Positions 1 through 8,042 of a stretch of 28,781 nt of DNA are shown here, in pieces. The translations under genes were made by a program, and so were the position numbers. Every line of letters starts with the position of its first letter. Position 1 is the first letter of the stretch. Source of the DNA: JAXGTD01 sp040775095 (GTDB lineage Bacteria; Pseudomonadota; Gammaproteobacteria; Chromatiales; Chromatiaceae); assembly GCA_040775095.1 (NCBI GenBank), contig JAXGTD010000042.1:1-28781 (forward strand). The letters run 5' to 3'. Under the pieces are notes generated by a model, which saw only the letters and a list, made by a program, of their open reading frames with translations, was not told the DNA's origin and did no database searches.

Positions 1-716
1 GCCTCCAGTTCAGCTACGGCGCCGCCCCGGTGCTGCAGAACATTGATCTGATTGTCCATCAGGGCGAGTTTCTCGGGCTGGTCGGGCCCAACGCCGGTGG
101 AAAAAGCACGCTGCTGAGGCTCGTGCTGGGACTGCTGGAACCGCAGTCTGGACGTATCCGGGTACTCGGGCGCCCGCCAAGGCAAGCGCGCCGGCACATC
201 GGTTATGTCCCACAATATCCGGGGTTCCCCCGCGATTTTCCGATCACCGTGCTCCAGGTCGTCCTACTGGGCCGGCTCGGTCTCGGACCCTTCTTCGGCC
301 ACTGGCGCACGGCCGATCGGGAGGCCGCGCTACGCGCCCTGACCGAGGTCGAGGCCGAGGATCTTGCCCAGCGCCAGATCGGCACCCTCTCCGGCGGGCA
401 GTTGCAGCGGGTGCTGCTGGCAAGGGCGCTGGTGTGCGAGCCGCGGGTCCTGATCCTCGACGAGCCGACCGCGAACATCGACCAACGCCTGGAGGGTGAG
501 ATCTTCGATCTGCTCGCGGCCCTCAACACGCGGCTGACCATCGTCGTCGTGTCCCACGATATCGCCTTTATCTCGCACTACGTCAGCCGGGTGGCCTGCC
601 TCAATCGCACCCTGGTCTGCCATGCCACCGATGAGATCGACGGACAGACGATCAACGCGCTCTACGGCGAGGACGTGCGCATGATCGCGCACGCCCATGG
701 GCACGGCCATGCATGA
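1..716 (+). CDS. znuC: Zinc ABC transporter ATP-binding protein ZnuC (5' partial)
   Basis: This is the ATPase of a metal importer. It hydrolyses ATP on the inner face of the membrane to drive uptake through the ZnuB permease. The reading frame is open from base 3, so the start lies before the window; the GTG at 30 falls inside the conserved fold and is not the start. Seen: Walker A GPNAGGKST, signature LSGGQLQR, Walker B VLILDEPTANID and the H-loop VVSHD. The last residues are His-rich (HAHGHGHA), which may bind metal. The 3' end overlaps znuB. Zinc rather than manganese is inferred from the Zur-type regulator two genes downstream. znuA, the periplasmic binding protein, is not in the window. 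Confidence 0.9.
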   Translation, partial: LQFSYGAAPVLQNIDLIVHQGEFLGLVGPNAGGKSTLLRLVLGLLEPQSGRIRVLGRPPRQARRHIGYVPQYPGFPRDFPITVLQVVLLGRLGLGPFFGHWRTADREAALRALTEVEAEDLAQRQIGTLSGGQLQRVLLARALVCEPRVLILDEPTANIDQRLEGEIFDLLAALNTRLTIVVVSHDIAFISHYVSRVACLNRTLVCHATDEIDGQTINALYGEDVRMIAHAHGHGHA

Positions 717-1581
717 GTTTCTGGTCGCTCTGGCCGCGCAAGGGTTCTTGCAACAGGCGCTCCTGGCCGGTCTGCTGGCCAGCATCGGTTGCGGCGTCAT
801 CGGGCCCTTCGTCGTTGTCAAGCGCATCGCGTTCCTCGCCGGGGGCATCGCCCATTCCGTGCTCGGCGGCATGGGCGCCGCCGTCTATTTCGGTTTCAAC
901 CCGCTGCTCGGCGCCCTCGGATCTGCGGTGCTGGCGGCACTGTTGATCGGCTGGGTACGACTGCAGTGGCGCACCCGGGAAGACACCACTATTGGCGCCC
1001 TGTGGGCCGTCGGCATGGCCGCCGGAATCCTGTTCATCTCGCGCACACCGGGTTACAGCACGGACCTGATGAGCTTCCTGTTTGGTAACATCCTGTTGGT
1101 ACCAACCCGGGAGCTTTGGTTCATGGCGGCGCTCGACCTGCTGCTGCTGGTTACGGTTGCCCTGTTCTTCCGCCAGTTTGTCGCGGTGGCCTTCGACGAG
1201 GAGTTCGCGAGGCTGCGCGGCGTGCCGGTCGCCTTCTTCTACCTGCTCTTGCTGGTGCTGGTGGCCGTCACGGTGGTCCTGATGATCCAGGTCGTGGGCC
1301 TGATTCTGGTCATTGCATTGCTAACCCTGCCGGCCGCGGTCGCGGGTCATTGGACCCATTCGCTTGCTGCCATGATGCTTGGCGCGACCCTGCTCGGCGC
1401 CGCCCTCACCAGTACCGGCATGGCCTTGTCGTATGGGCCAGACCTGCCCGCCGGGCCAACCATCATCCTGCTTGCAGGCGCGCTCTACCTGATCTCGGCC
1501 ATCGCCGCCCAGCTCGCCAACCGCCGGCGGGCGCGGCGTGCCAGTAGCCAGACCAGCGGCCAGGTGTCGGCGGGTCGCTGA
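697..1581 (+). CDS. znuB: Zinc ABC transporter permease ZnuB
   Basis: This is the integral membrane subunit of the zinc importer, of the ABC-3 metal permease family. It is about 294 residues, the usual family length, and consists of successive hydrophobic segments. The conserved stretch with VVVKRIAFLAGGIAHSVLGG is near the N-terminus and the transmembrane core VVGLILVIALLTLPAA is in the second half. The C-terminus is basic (RRRARR) and presumably cytoplasmic. It overlaps the end of znuC, which implies translational coupling. A second ATG at 709 would shorten it by four residues and give a smaller overlap; neither start has a clear ribosome site. Metal specificity is inferred from zur, one base downstream. 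Confidence 0.9.
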   Translation: MGTAMHEFLVALAAQGFLQQALLAGLLASIGCGVIGPFVVVKRIAFLAGGIAHSVLGGMGAAVYFGFNPLLGALGSAVLAALLIGWVRLQWRTREDTTIGALWAVGMAAGILFISRTPGYSTDLMSFLFGNILLVPTRELWFMAALDLLLLVTVALFFRQFVAVAFDEEFARLRGVPVAFFYLLLLVLVAVTVVLMIQVVGLILVIALLTLPAAVAGHWTHSLAAMMLGATLLGAALTSTGMALSYGPDLPAGPTIILLAGALYLISAIAAQLANRRRARRASSQTSGQVSAGR

Positions 1582-1582
1582 C

Positions 1583-2041
1583 ATGAATGCGCGCGCACTC
1601 GAGCGGGTGCTCGCGCGAGCAGAGGCACTTTGCGCCCGGCGGGGTGTCCGACTAACGCGGCAACGCCGTCGCGTGTTGGAAGTGGTCTGCCGTGCGGCCC
1701 GTCCTATCGGCGCGTACGAGATCCTCGACCTGATCCGCGACGGCGCCCCCGCCGCCCCGCCGACCGTCTATCGGGCCTTGGATTTCCTGCTCGAGCAAGG
1801 ACTCATACACAAGATCGAGACGCTGCACGCCTTTGTCGGCTGCTCCCACCCGGAGTACCCACACGGCAGCCAGTTCCTGATCTGCGCCGAATGTGGCGAC
1901 GTTACCGAGGTGGAAGACGAGACGCTCGCTGGCAGCCTGCGCTCGGTGGCCGCACAGAGCGGCTTCCATCCGACCCGCCCGGTCATCGAGGTGCTCGGGA
2001 CCTGCGCCGAATGCGTGTTGAAGCCGAAACACAGGCCATAA
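1583..2041 (+). CDS. zur: Zinc uptake regulator Zur (Fur family)
   Basis: A 152-residue Fur-family repressor. With zinc bound it would shut off zinc uptake genes. Seen: a winged-helix N-terminal half ending in PPTVYRALDFLLEQGLIHKI, which closely follows E. coli Zur as I remember it. The C-terminal dimerisation half has two CxxC pairs (CAEC twice) that form the structural zinc site in this family. The start is the ATG one base after the znuB stop; a longer frame beginning at 1538 would run into znuB and lacks homology-like sequence. Co-transcription with znuCB suggests the repressor is made together with the transporter it controls. I found no Zur operator in the window; it probably lies upstream of it. 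Confidence 0.9.
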   Translation: MNARALERVLARAEALCARRGVRLTRQRRRVLEVVCRAARPIGAYEILDLIRDGAPAAPPTVYRALDFLLEQGLIHKIETLHAFVGCSHPEYPHGSQFLICAECGDVTEVEDETLAGSLRSVAAQSGFHPTRPVIEVLGTCAECVLKPKHRP

Positions 2042-2277
2042 AAGCCGGGGCAACCGTTCGTGCGCTCCCCGTGGACCCGCGCGCCATCCAGCAGCCGGAT
2101 TGCGGCGATCGGCATGCGTGCCGTCCGTGGCGGCGGCCCGGGGGAGCACCCGGCTCGGTCCCGCGAGGGGAAAACGAGAAGCACTCATCGGCGTTGTTGC
2201 GCGCGCTCGCAACAGGCCCCCGAGGCGCGCGTTCGCCAGGCCGGATCGCGAAGAGCTCGTTCAGCAGTGTTCAATTT

Positions 2278-2282
2278 GGAGG
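2278..2282 (+). promoter_or_regulatory. Ribosome binding site of alr
   Basis: GGAGG lies six bases before the ATG at 2289. It decides the start of alr against an open frame that runs on upstream to about 2100 without family-like sequence. Confidence 0.8.
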
Positions 2283-2288
2283 CACGCC

Positions 2289-3377
2289 ATGTCCCGCCCG
2301 GCGAGGGCCCGCATCGATCTCACTGCCGTTCGCCATAACTACCGGCAGGCCAAGGCCTTGGCCCCCGGTGTCCGTGCGCTCGCCATCGTGAAGGCCAATG
2401 CGTATGGGCACGGCGCTGTCGCGGTTGCCCGGGCCCTTGGCAACGAGGCCGACGCGTTCGGGGTCTCCTGTATCGAGGAGGCGGTGGAGTTGCGTGAGGC
2501 CAACATCGGCGCGCCGATCCTGCTGCTCGAGGGGGTGTTCGAGCCACGAGAGCTCCCGCTGGTGGAGGCCTATAACCTCGCGACCGTGGTCCATCGATTG
2601 GAGCAACTGGAGTGGCTCGTGAGCGCAAGGCCTGCGCGCCGCCTCGATGTCTGGCTCAAGATGGACTCCGGGATGCACCGAATCGGGTTGGCGCCGGAGG
2701 CATTGCGTTCCGCCTACCAGCGTTTGGCCGAGTGCCCGCACATTGGCGCACTCGTTCTCATGACGCACTTTGCCCGCGCCGACGAGCTCGCCTGCACGGC
2801 GACCCGAGAACAGATCGCGTGTTTCGACCGGCACGTGGCGGGCATCCCGGCGCCGCACAGCCTCGCCAACTCGGCCGGCTTGATGGCCTGGTCCGACGCC
2901 CGCCGCGACTGGGTCCGCCCGGGCATCATGCTCTACGGCGCGAGCCCACTGGCAGCCGACCATCCAGCCAGCGCCGGCCTGCGCCCCACGATGTACCTGG
3001 AGTCGGCGCTGATCAGCGTGCGCAACCTCGCGGCGGGGGAACCCGTGGGCTATGGCGCCCGTTTTGTCTGCCCGCGACCGACACGCGTCGGCGTGGTTGC
3101 GATCGGCTATGCCGATGGCTATCCCCGTCATGCGCGCGACGGGACGCCCATTGCCGTCAACGGCCACTCCACGCGGGTCATCGGGCGGGTCTCGATGGAT
3201 ATGCTGACCTTGGATCTCACCGAGCTTCCCGAGGCCCGCCCCGGAGACCCGGTGGAGTTGTGGGGCGGCAATATCGACGTCAACGCGGTGGCGACCAACA
3301 GCGACACGATCGCCTATCAGCTCTTCGTGGGGGTCTCGCAACGGGTACCCCGGCACTACGAGGGGACCGAGATCTGA
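2289..3377 (+). CDS. alr: Alanine racemase, PLP-dependent
   Basis: It interconverts L- and D-alanine in the cytoplasm and supplies D-Ala for peptidoglycan. At 362 residues it has the family's normal length. Seen: the PLP-binding lysine K35 in AIVKANAYGHG, the catalytic tyrosine Y255 in GYGARF, and RPGIMLYGASP and AIGYADGYPRH in the barrel and C-terminal domains. The fold is an N-terminal TIM barrel (about 1-230) and a C-terminal beta domain. It is separated from zur by 247 bp in which I see no gene, so it is probably its own unit. It converges on amt; the terminator between them serves the opposite strand. Nothing looks damaged. Confidence 0.96.
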   Translation: MSRPARARIDLTAVRHNYRQAKALAPGVRALAIVKANAYGHGAVAVARALGNEADAFGVSCIEEAVELREANIGAPILLLEGVFEPRELPLVEAYNLATVVHRLEQLEWLVSARPARRLDVWLKMDSGMHRIGLAPEALRSAYQRLAECPHIGALVLMTHFARADELACTATREQIACFDRHVAGIPAPHSLANSAGLMAWSDARRDWVRPGIMLYGASPLAADHPASAGLRPTMYLESALISVRNLAAGEPVGYGARFVCPRPTRVGVVAIGYADGYPRHARDGTPIAVNGHSTRVIGRVSMDMLTLDLTELPEARPGDPVELWGGNIDVNAVATNSDTIAYQLFVGVSQRVPRHYEGTEI

Positions 3378-3438
3378 GCGCCAGCGCAGAGGCAACCTGC
3401 AAAGACAATACCCGGAGCCGGCGGGCGCGGGCGGGCCC

Positions 3439-3464
3439 AACAAAAACGGGGCCCGAAGGCCCCG
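3439..3464 (-). terminator. Rho-independent terminator of amt
   Basis: Read on the minus strand: stem CGGGGCC, loop TTCG, stem GGCCCCG, then TTTTTG. The 7-bp GC stem with a UUCG tetraloop (3447-3464) and a run of five T is a textbook terminator about 33 bases beyond the amt stop. In the plus direction there is no T run, so alr is not obviously served by it. Confidence 0.9.
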
Positions 3465-3496
3465 CCGCAAGTACGACGCGCTAGCTAACGCCGTTC

Positions 3497-4798
3497 CTAC
3501 TTCGCTGCACCGCGGGCCCCGACAAACTCGGGATAGGCCTCCAGCCCGCATTCACCAACATCGACACCCTCGTACTCCTCTTCCTCGCTCACACGGATGC
3601 CGATGGTAAACCTGAGTACCACCCAGACGACCAACGAGCTGGCGAAGACCCAGACGAGGATGGTCGCGAGACCAACGAACTGCCCCAGGAAGCTGGTCTC
3701 GTCGTTGGTGATCGGCACCGCCATCAGGCCCCACATACCGGCGGCGCCGTGCACGGAGATCGCGCCGACCGGGTCGTCGATGCGAAGCTTGTCCAGCACG
3801 ACGATCGAGAACACCACCAACACGCCACCCACGGCGCCAATGATGGTCGCGATCAGCGGCGTCGGGGTATCGGGCCCGGCGGTGATTGCGACCAGCCCCG
3901 CGAGCCCACCATTCAGGGCCATGGTCAGATCGGCCTTGCCAAAGAGCAGGCGGGCCGTGATCAACGCCACGACAACACCGCCGGCGGCCGCCGCATTGGT
4001 GTTCACGAAGACCATCGCCACCGCGTTGGCACTGACAACATCTCCGAGCTTCAGCACCGACCCACCGTTGAACCCGAACCATCCCATCCAGAGGATGAAG
4101 GTCCCGAGCGTCGCCAGCGGCAGGTTGGCACCAGGGATGGCATTGATGCGACCGTCCTTACTGTACTTGCCCTTGCGAGCCCCCAGCAGGAGCACACCGG
4201 CCAGGGCAGCGGCAGCGCCGGCAAGGTGCACGATCCCGGAGCCAGCGAAATCCGAGAAGCCGAATCCCTCGTCACCGAGGTCGTACAGGCCAAAGACCGA
4301 GTTGCCACCCCAGGTCCAGCTGCCCTCCATCGGATAGATGAACCCGGTCATGACGACCGCGAACAGCAGGAACGCCCAGAGCTTCATGCGCTCGGCGACC
4401 GCACCCGAGACGATCGACATCGCGGTGGCGACGAAGACGACCTGGAAGAAGAAATCGGCCGCGTCGGAATAGACGGCGTCGCCACCGAATCCGGCCGCCA
4501 TCGATGCCGCAACGACCGTGCTGGTGAGCGCATCGGCGCTCTCGGCACCGTCCAGCTCGATGCCGGCCAGCAGCACGCCACCCCCGTACATGATGGCGTA
4601 GCCGATGATCAGGTACATGATGCAGGAGATCGCGTAGAGCGCGACATTCTTGGTCAGGATCTCGGCGGTGTTCTTGGCCCGTACCAGGCCCGCCTCCAAC
4701 ATCGCGAATCCCGCGGCCATCCACATGACGAGTGCGCCGCTGATCAGGAAATAGAAGGTGTCGAGCGCGTACTGCAGCTCGAAGATTTGGCTTTCCAT
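3497..4798 (-). CDS. amt: Ammonium transporter, Amt family (second paralogue)
   Basis: An inner-membrane ammonium channel of 433 residues with about eleven hydrophobic segments. Seen: the Amt signature after AERMKLWAFLLF, GWFGFNGGS, and both pore histidines (GIVHLAGAA and ISVHGAAGMWG). Unlike its neighbour it has no cleavable signal peptide: the first membrane helix starts near residue 15. It begins with ATG after AGAGG nine bases upstream. It is 288 bp downstream of amtB, beyond a strong hairpin, so it may be transcribed separately. The sequence differs clearly from the neighbouring AmtB (for instance the stretch PMEGSWTWGGN), so this is an old paralogue and not a recent duplicate. Whether GlnK controls it is unknown. 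Confidence 0.93.
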   Translation of the reverse strand: MESQIFELQYALDTFYFLISGALVMWMAAGFAMLEAGLVRAKNTAEILTKNVALYAISCIMYLIIGYAIMYGGGVLLAGIELDGAESADALTSTVVAASMAAGFGGDAVYSDAADFFFQVVFVATAMSIVSGAVAERMKLWAFLLFAVVMTGFIYPMEGSWTWGGNSVFGLYDLGDEGFGFSDFAGSGIVHLAGAAAALAGVLLLGARKGKYSKDGRINAIPGANLPLATLGTFILWMGWFGFNGGSVLKLGDVVSANAVAMVFVNTNAAAAGGVVVALITARLLFGKADLTMALNGGLAGLVAITAGPDTPTPLIATIIGAVGGVLVVFSIVVLDKLRIDDPVGAISVHGAAGMWGLMAVPITNDETSFLGQFVGLATILVWVFASSLVVWVVLRFTIGIRVSEEEEYEGVDVGECGLEAYPEFVGARGAAK

Positions 4799-5051
4799 CG
4801 AAGTAGACCTCTTAGTCTCTCAGCGCGGCGAAGGCACCGATCTCAGCCAGAACGTTTGCACAAGGCCCTGTCCTGGGCGAGACGAGCCCCTGTAGCCAGG
4901 CATCGTGCAACGGGCGGCACTCGATCTTGCACGGATCGCCGCCGGTAAAGGGAGAGCCGGCGTCTCGCGCACGGCCCAAACAATAGGGCCCCGATTCCAG
5001 GTTCGAGGGACACCGCACCCGGGTGCCGCGGCTGCCGCAACCCGGCTGCGG

Positions 5052-5076
5052 GGCGTCCGGCCCGAGGCCGGACGCC
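5052..5076 (-). terminator. GC-rich hairpin after amtB
   Basis: A perfect 11-bp inverted repeat (GGCGTCCGGCC / GGCCGGACGCC) with a 3-base loop, ten bases past the amtB stop. There is no T run on either side, so it may be a Rho-independent terminator of weak type, or a stabilising or attenuating 3' structure between amtB and amt. Confidence 0.55.
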
Positions 5077-5086
5077 ACCTCGTGGA

Positions 5087-6424
5087 TCAGATGATGTAGC
5101 CGCGCTCGTCGTGCAGCGCGATGTCGAGGCCCTCGCTCTCCTGCTCCTCGGTCACACGCAGACCGATCGTGACCTTGATCAGGAACAGCAGGATCAGGCT
5201 CATCACGCCACCATAGACCAGCGTTGCGCACACCGAGAGGAACTGGATCCAGACCTGTCCACCCATCGTCATGCCCTCGGCCAGGCCGGCGCCACCGAGG
5301 CTGGCGTCCGCGAAGACGCCGGTCAGGATCGCGCCGACGATGCCGGCGATTCCATGCACGCCCCAGACGTCGAGCGCATCGTCATAGCCAAGCCAGGTCT
5401 TGACCTTGGTCGAGGCGATAAAGGCGAACAGCGCACCGGCAAAGCCGATCGCGAGCGCACCCATCGGGCCCGCCGTGCCGGAGGCCGGCGTGATCGCAAC
5501 CAGACCGGCAACGGCGCCGGTGGCGATGCCGAGTACCGACGGCTTGCCGTGGACGATCCACTCGAGAAACATCCAGGTTAGCGCCGCGGTGGCAGTGGCC
5601 AGCTGGGTCACGGTCATCGCCATGCCAGCGGTCCCATCCGCGGCCAGCTCGGAGCCCGCGTTGAAGCCAAACCACCCAACCCAAAGCATGGAGGCGCCCA
5701 TGACGGTCAGACCCAGGTTGTGCGGCGGCATCGCGGTAGCCGGATATCCCTTACGTTTGCCGAGCATGAGCGCCGCCATCAGGGCAGCGACACCGGCGTT
5801 GATGTGCACCACGGTGCCACCGGCGAAGTCCAGGGCACCCATCTCGCCGACCCAGCCTCCGCCCCAGACCCAGTGGGCGACCGGCGCATACACCAGCGTC
5901 ACCCACAGGGCCATGAAGACGAGCATGGCCGAGAACTTCATTCGCTCGGCGAAGGCACCGACGATGAGCGCGGGGGTGATGACCGCGAAGGTCATCTGGA
6001 AGGTCATGAACACCGACTCGGGGATGGTCCCGAACAGCGTGTCGACCGTGACGCCGGAGAGGAAGAGCTTATCCAGCCCACCAATCCAGGCGTTGAGCTC
6101 GCCACCGTCCGTGAACGCGAGCGTGTAGGCATAGACCGCCCAAAGGATGCTGACCATCGCGGTGATCGAGAAACACTGCATCAACACGGAGAGCACATTC
6201 TTCGAACGGACCAGCCCGGCGTAGAACAACGCCAGACCCGGGATGGTCATGAACAGCACCAGCGCCGTCGACGTCAGCATCCAGGCAGTATCGCCGGCAC
6301 TGAGCTCGGGTTCTTCCTGGCCAAAGACGGTCAAAGGGAGCAGGGCCAGCAGCACGGCAAACAGCGGCTTCGCCAAATCTCTTTTTCGGATCGATTTCAC
6401 GGTTACGGCTCCGTTGGCTTGCAT
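5087..6424 (-). CDS. amtB: Ammonium transporter AmtB
   Basis: An inner-membrane ammonium channel of 445 residues that forms a trimer blocked by PII. Seen: a basic N-terminus and hydrophobic stretch that looks like a signal peptide (cleavage near VFG/Q at about residue 35), as in enterobacterial AmtB. The phenylalanine gate region FQMTFAVITPALI, AERMKFSAML, GWFGFNAGSELA and the two pore histidines (VVHINAGVAAL and VWGVHGIAGIVG) are present. Its ATG shares one base with the glnK stop (TAATG on the coding strand), so the two are translationally coupled, the classic glnK-amtB arrangement. It is probably expressed under nitrogen limitation from the sigma-54 promoter upstream of the porin. Confidence 0.95.
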   Translation of the reverse strand: MQANGAVTVKSIRKRDLAKPLFAVLLALLPLTVFGQEEPELSAGDTAWMLTSTALVLFMTIPGLALFYAGLVRSKNVLSVLMQCFSITAMVSILWAVYAYTLAFTDGGELNAWIGGLDKLFLSGVTVDTLFGTIPESVFMTFQMTFAVITPALIVGAFAERMKFSAMLVFMALWVTLVYAPVAHWVWGGGWVGEMGALDFAGGTVVHINAGVAALMAALMLGKRKGYPATAMPPHNLGLTVMGASMLWVGWFGFNAGSELAADGTAGMAMTVTQLATATAALTWMFLEWIVHGKPSVLGIATGAVAGLVAITPASGTAGPMGALAIGFAGALFAFIASTKVKTWLGYDDALDVWGVHGIAGIVGAILTGVFADASLGGAGLAEGMTMGGQVWIQFLSVCATLVYGGVMSLILLFLIKVTIGLRVTEEQESEGLDIALHDERGYII

Positions 6425-6762
6425 TAGAGCGCGTCCGGACCGGTCTCCCCGGTGCGAATGCGGATGGTCTGGTCGACGTCGAAGACGAAGATCTTGCCGT
6501 CGCCGATCTTGCCGGTGCGAGCGGCGTTGGTGATGGCCTCGATGACCTGATCCACAAGGGCGTCGTCGACGGCGATCTCGACCTTGATCTTCGGCAGAAA
6601 GTCGACGACATACTCGGCACCGCGATAGAGCTCGGTGTGCCCCTTCTGGCGACCGAAGCCCTTGACCTCGATGACGGTGATGCCCGAGACGCCGATGTCG
6701 GCCAGGGCCTCGCGCACGTCGTCGAGCTTGAATGGTTTGATGATGGCTGCGACCAGCTTCAT
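6424..6762 (-). CDS. glnK: Nitrogen regulatory protein PII (GlnK)
   Basis: A 112-residue PII signalling protein, full family length. It senses 2-oxoglutarate and ATP/ADP, is uridylylated on the T-loop, and plugs AmtB when nitrogen is plentiful. Seen: MKLVAAIIKPFKLDDVREAL, the T-loop with Y51 in YRGAEYVVDFLPK, the B-loop around TGKIGDGKIFV, and the C-loop end RIRTGETGPDAL. GGAG lies eight bases before the ATG. GlnK rather than GlnB is inferred from the coupling to amtB. The porin stop is 86 bp upstream, with a weak hairpin between, so porin readthrough is likely to feed this operon. Confidence 0.95.
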   Translation of the reverse strand: MKLVAAIIKPFKLDDVREALADIGVSGITVIEVKGFGRQKGHTELYRGAEYVVDFLPKIKVEIAVDDALVDQVIEAITNAARTGKIGDGKIFVFDVDQTIRIRTGETGPDAL

Positions 6763-6780
6763 GAGTTAGGCTCCGTAGGT

Positions 6781-6808
6781 GGAAGAAACCGGGGCGAGAT
6801 GCCCCGGT
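6781..6808 (-). terminator. Hairpin between porin and glnK
   Basis: On the minus strand an 8-bp perfect stem (ACCGGGGC / GCCCCGGT, 5-base loop) is followed by TTCTTCC. It is a weak terminator at best. It may set the ratio of porin to glnK-amtB message by partial termination or by protecting the porin mRNA end. Confidence 0.5.
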
Positions 6809-6848
6809 GCTGCGGACGTAAGTGTCAAGCGCGCGTGTCGGGGACCGA

Positions 6849-7715
6849 TCAGAACTCCTTGTTCCAGGCGACCCAGAACTTCGGGTCGTTGTTGTAGCCC
6901 ACGTCGGAGTTGCCGCTGTTCTGGTCCCAGTTCAGGCTGAAGGTGCCAAACTGACCGGCCTCGCGACTGATCGTGGCCCCGTAGTTCCAGTAGTCGGCCG
7001 ACTCGGTCAGGATCTCACCGGTGGAGGTGTAGCCCACCTCGATGGTATCGTGCCGGAAGTCGTAGTAGCCGCCGCGGACGCTGAAGCCAAACTCGTATGG
7101 GAGCGTGAAGTCCGCGCTGCCGTAGTAGTAGACGTCGCCGTCGTCGAACAGGCCACCATCGTTCTCGCCAGAGATCGTGTAGGCCAAGCCGAGCGTGAAC
7201 CACTTGTAGGTCCCGCTGGCACCCACCTCCCAGAAGTTCGAGTCACGGCCATCGGGGTAGGCGTAGTAGATGGTGTTGAGGTCGTAGCTCAGATCGTCGG
7301 TGATGTTTCCACCGAAGCCGGTGTACAGATCGAGCTCGTAGTTGGGCGAGGACGGATCGGCGCCGGAGGTGGTACCGGTGACAATCAGATTGCCGTTCTC
7401 ATCCGTCGCAAACGTCTGCGTCCCGGGGTCGTATGCGACGATACCGGTCACATCCTCGGAGCTACCCTCATTCCAATCAATATTGGAAATCCAGGTACCC
7501 GCGTAAAAACCGCTTTCGTGCGCGACGTCCAAACCGCCCTGCACGGCGGCCTGGTCGCCCGTCTGCGTCACACCGCGCCAGATGTAGTTCGAGACGGCGC
7601 CAATGTTGGCACTAAAGGACCAGGGGTCATCGGCCATCGCCACATCCATGCTGGCAATTGAGACGCTGATCAATGCGCCAACGGCCGCGTTCTTCCCGAG
7701 TGTGTTCGCGTTCAT
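6849..7715 (-). CDS. TorF-family putative outer-membrane porin
   Basis: A 288-residue exported protein with a signal peptide (start MNANTLGKNAAV, cleavage near AMA/DD) and many alternating aromatic and polar stretches typical of beta-strands. It ends in a terminal Phe (AWNKEF), the usual outer-membrane barrel signature. Segments such as SANIGAVSNYIWRGVTQTG and GTYKWFTLGLAYT match what I recall of the TorF/gcw_chp putative porin family. The chosen ATG has AGGAAA nine bases before it; an upstream ATG in the same frame (7766) has none. It is the first gene after a sigma-54 promoter and leads into glnK-amtB, so a role in nitrogen-compound entry across the outer membrane is inferred. The substrate is unknown. 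Confidence 0.85.
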   Translation of the reverse strand: MNANTLGKNAAVGALISVSIASMDVAMADDPWSFSANIGAVSNYIWRGVTQTGDQAAVQGGLDVAHESGFYAGTWISNIDWNEGSSEDVTGIVAYDPGTQTFATDENGNLIVTGTTSGADPSSPNYELDLYTGFGGNITDDLSYDLNTIYYAYPDGRDSNFWEVGASGTYKWFTLGLAYTISGENDGGLFDDGDVYYYGSADFTLPYEFGFSVRGGYYDFRHDTIEVGYTSTGEILTESADYWNYGATISREAGQFGTFSLNWDQNSGNSDVGYNNDPKFWVAWNKEF

Positions 7716-7815
7716 AATTGTCGTTTCCTGAAGATTGCTGGTTTTCAAAGGGACAGATGGTCCCAAAAGGAGTCCGCACCTTGGGCTTGGGCGGGGTCAC
7801 GTGGCATCAACAAGA

Positions 7816-7831
7816 TGCACGTCGCGTGCCA
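7816..7831 (-). promoter_or_regulatory. Sigma-54 (RpoN) promoter of the porin-glnK-amtB unit
   Basis: On the minus strand the sequence is TGGCACGCGACGTGCA. Against the known -24/-12 consensus TGGCACG-N4-TTGCW the whole -24 box matches and one base of the -12 box differs, with correct spacing. The invariant GG and GC dinucleotides are present. Transcription would start near 7805, giving a leader of about 90 bases before the porin ATG. That leader includes a small hairpin at 7750-7764 (GGGAC/GTCCC). Confidence 0.8.
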
Positions 7832-7939
7832 AGATGCGAATTGTCACTAAAAGACAACGTTTCCGGGCGTATGTTGCTTGATCGATACAGGGGGTCCGTT
7901 ACAATTCGGTGCAAGCATGGCGCACCAAGGCACCTATCT

Positions 7940-7956
7940 CGCACCATCATGGTGCA
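7940..7956. promoter_or_regulatory. NtrC-type enhancer site
   Basis: The sequence is cGCACC-ATCAT-GGTGCA. It matches the established NtrC consensus TGCACC-N5-GGTGCA at 11 of 12 positions. Its centre is about 143 bp upstream of the predicted sigma-54 start, a normal enhancer distance. Further half sites (GGTGCA at 7908-7913, GCACCA at 7922-7927) lie between. The rest of the 327-bp porin-ubiK gap holds no gene. Confidence 0.78.
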
Positions 7957-7990
7957 CCCAATCGGGAAGGCGGCAAATAGCGGCTGACCC

Positions 7991-7996
7991 TATAAT
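7991..7996 (+). promoter_or_regulatory. Putative -10 box of ubiK
   Basis: An exact TATAAT sits 46 bases before the ubiK ATG, with AT-rich sequence after it. No convincing -35 is found 16-18 bases upstream. The NtrC-type site would lie at about -55 of this start. Confidence 0.5.
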
Positions 7997-8042
7997 GATC
8001 CCCCTGACGAAATTTCATTTCAGTGGAGGAGGTAACCGCCTC

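Noticed and set aside
2271..3551. A 426-codon frame antisense to alr
   Set aside because: Composition is that of a shadow frame; alr on the other strand is fully explained by family motifs.
5018..5034. A 17-base string identical to 27434-27450, near the ends of two minus-strand genes
   Set aside because: In a window this long and GC-rich one such match is not far from chance. No flanking similarity and no further copies were seen.
4980..5040. GGTTCGAGGGACACC, reminiscent of a tRNA T-arm
   Set aside because: No acceptor, D or anticodon arms can be built around it.
4799..5086. Possible sigma-54 promoter for the second amt (minus strand, around 4900-4920)
   Set aside because: AGTGCC-N5-TTGCA has the -12 box but lacks the GG of the -24 box; another candidate near 4860 lacks the GC. 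Not strong enough to call.
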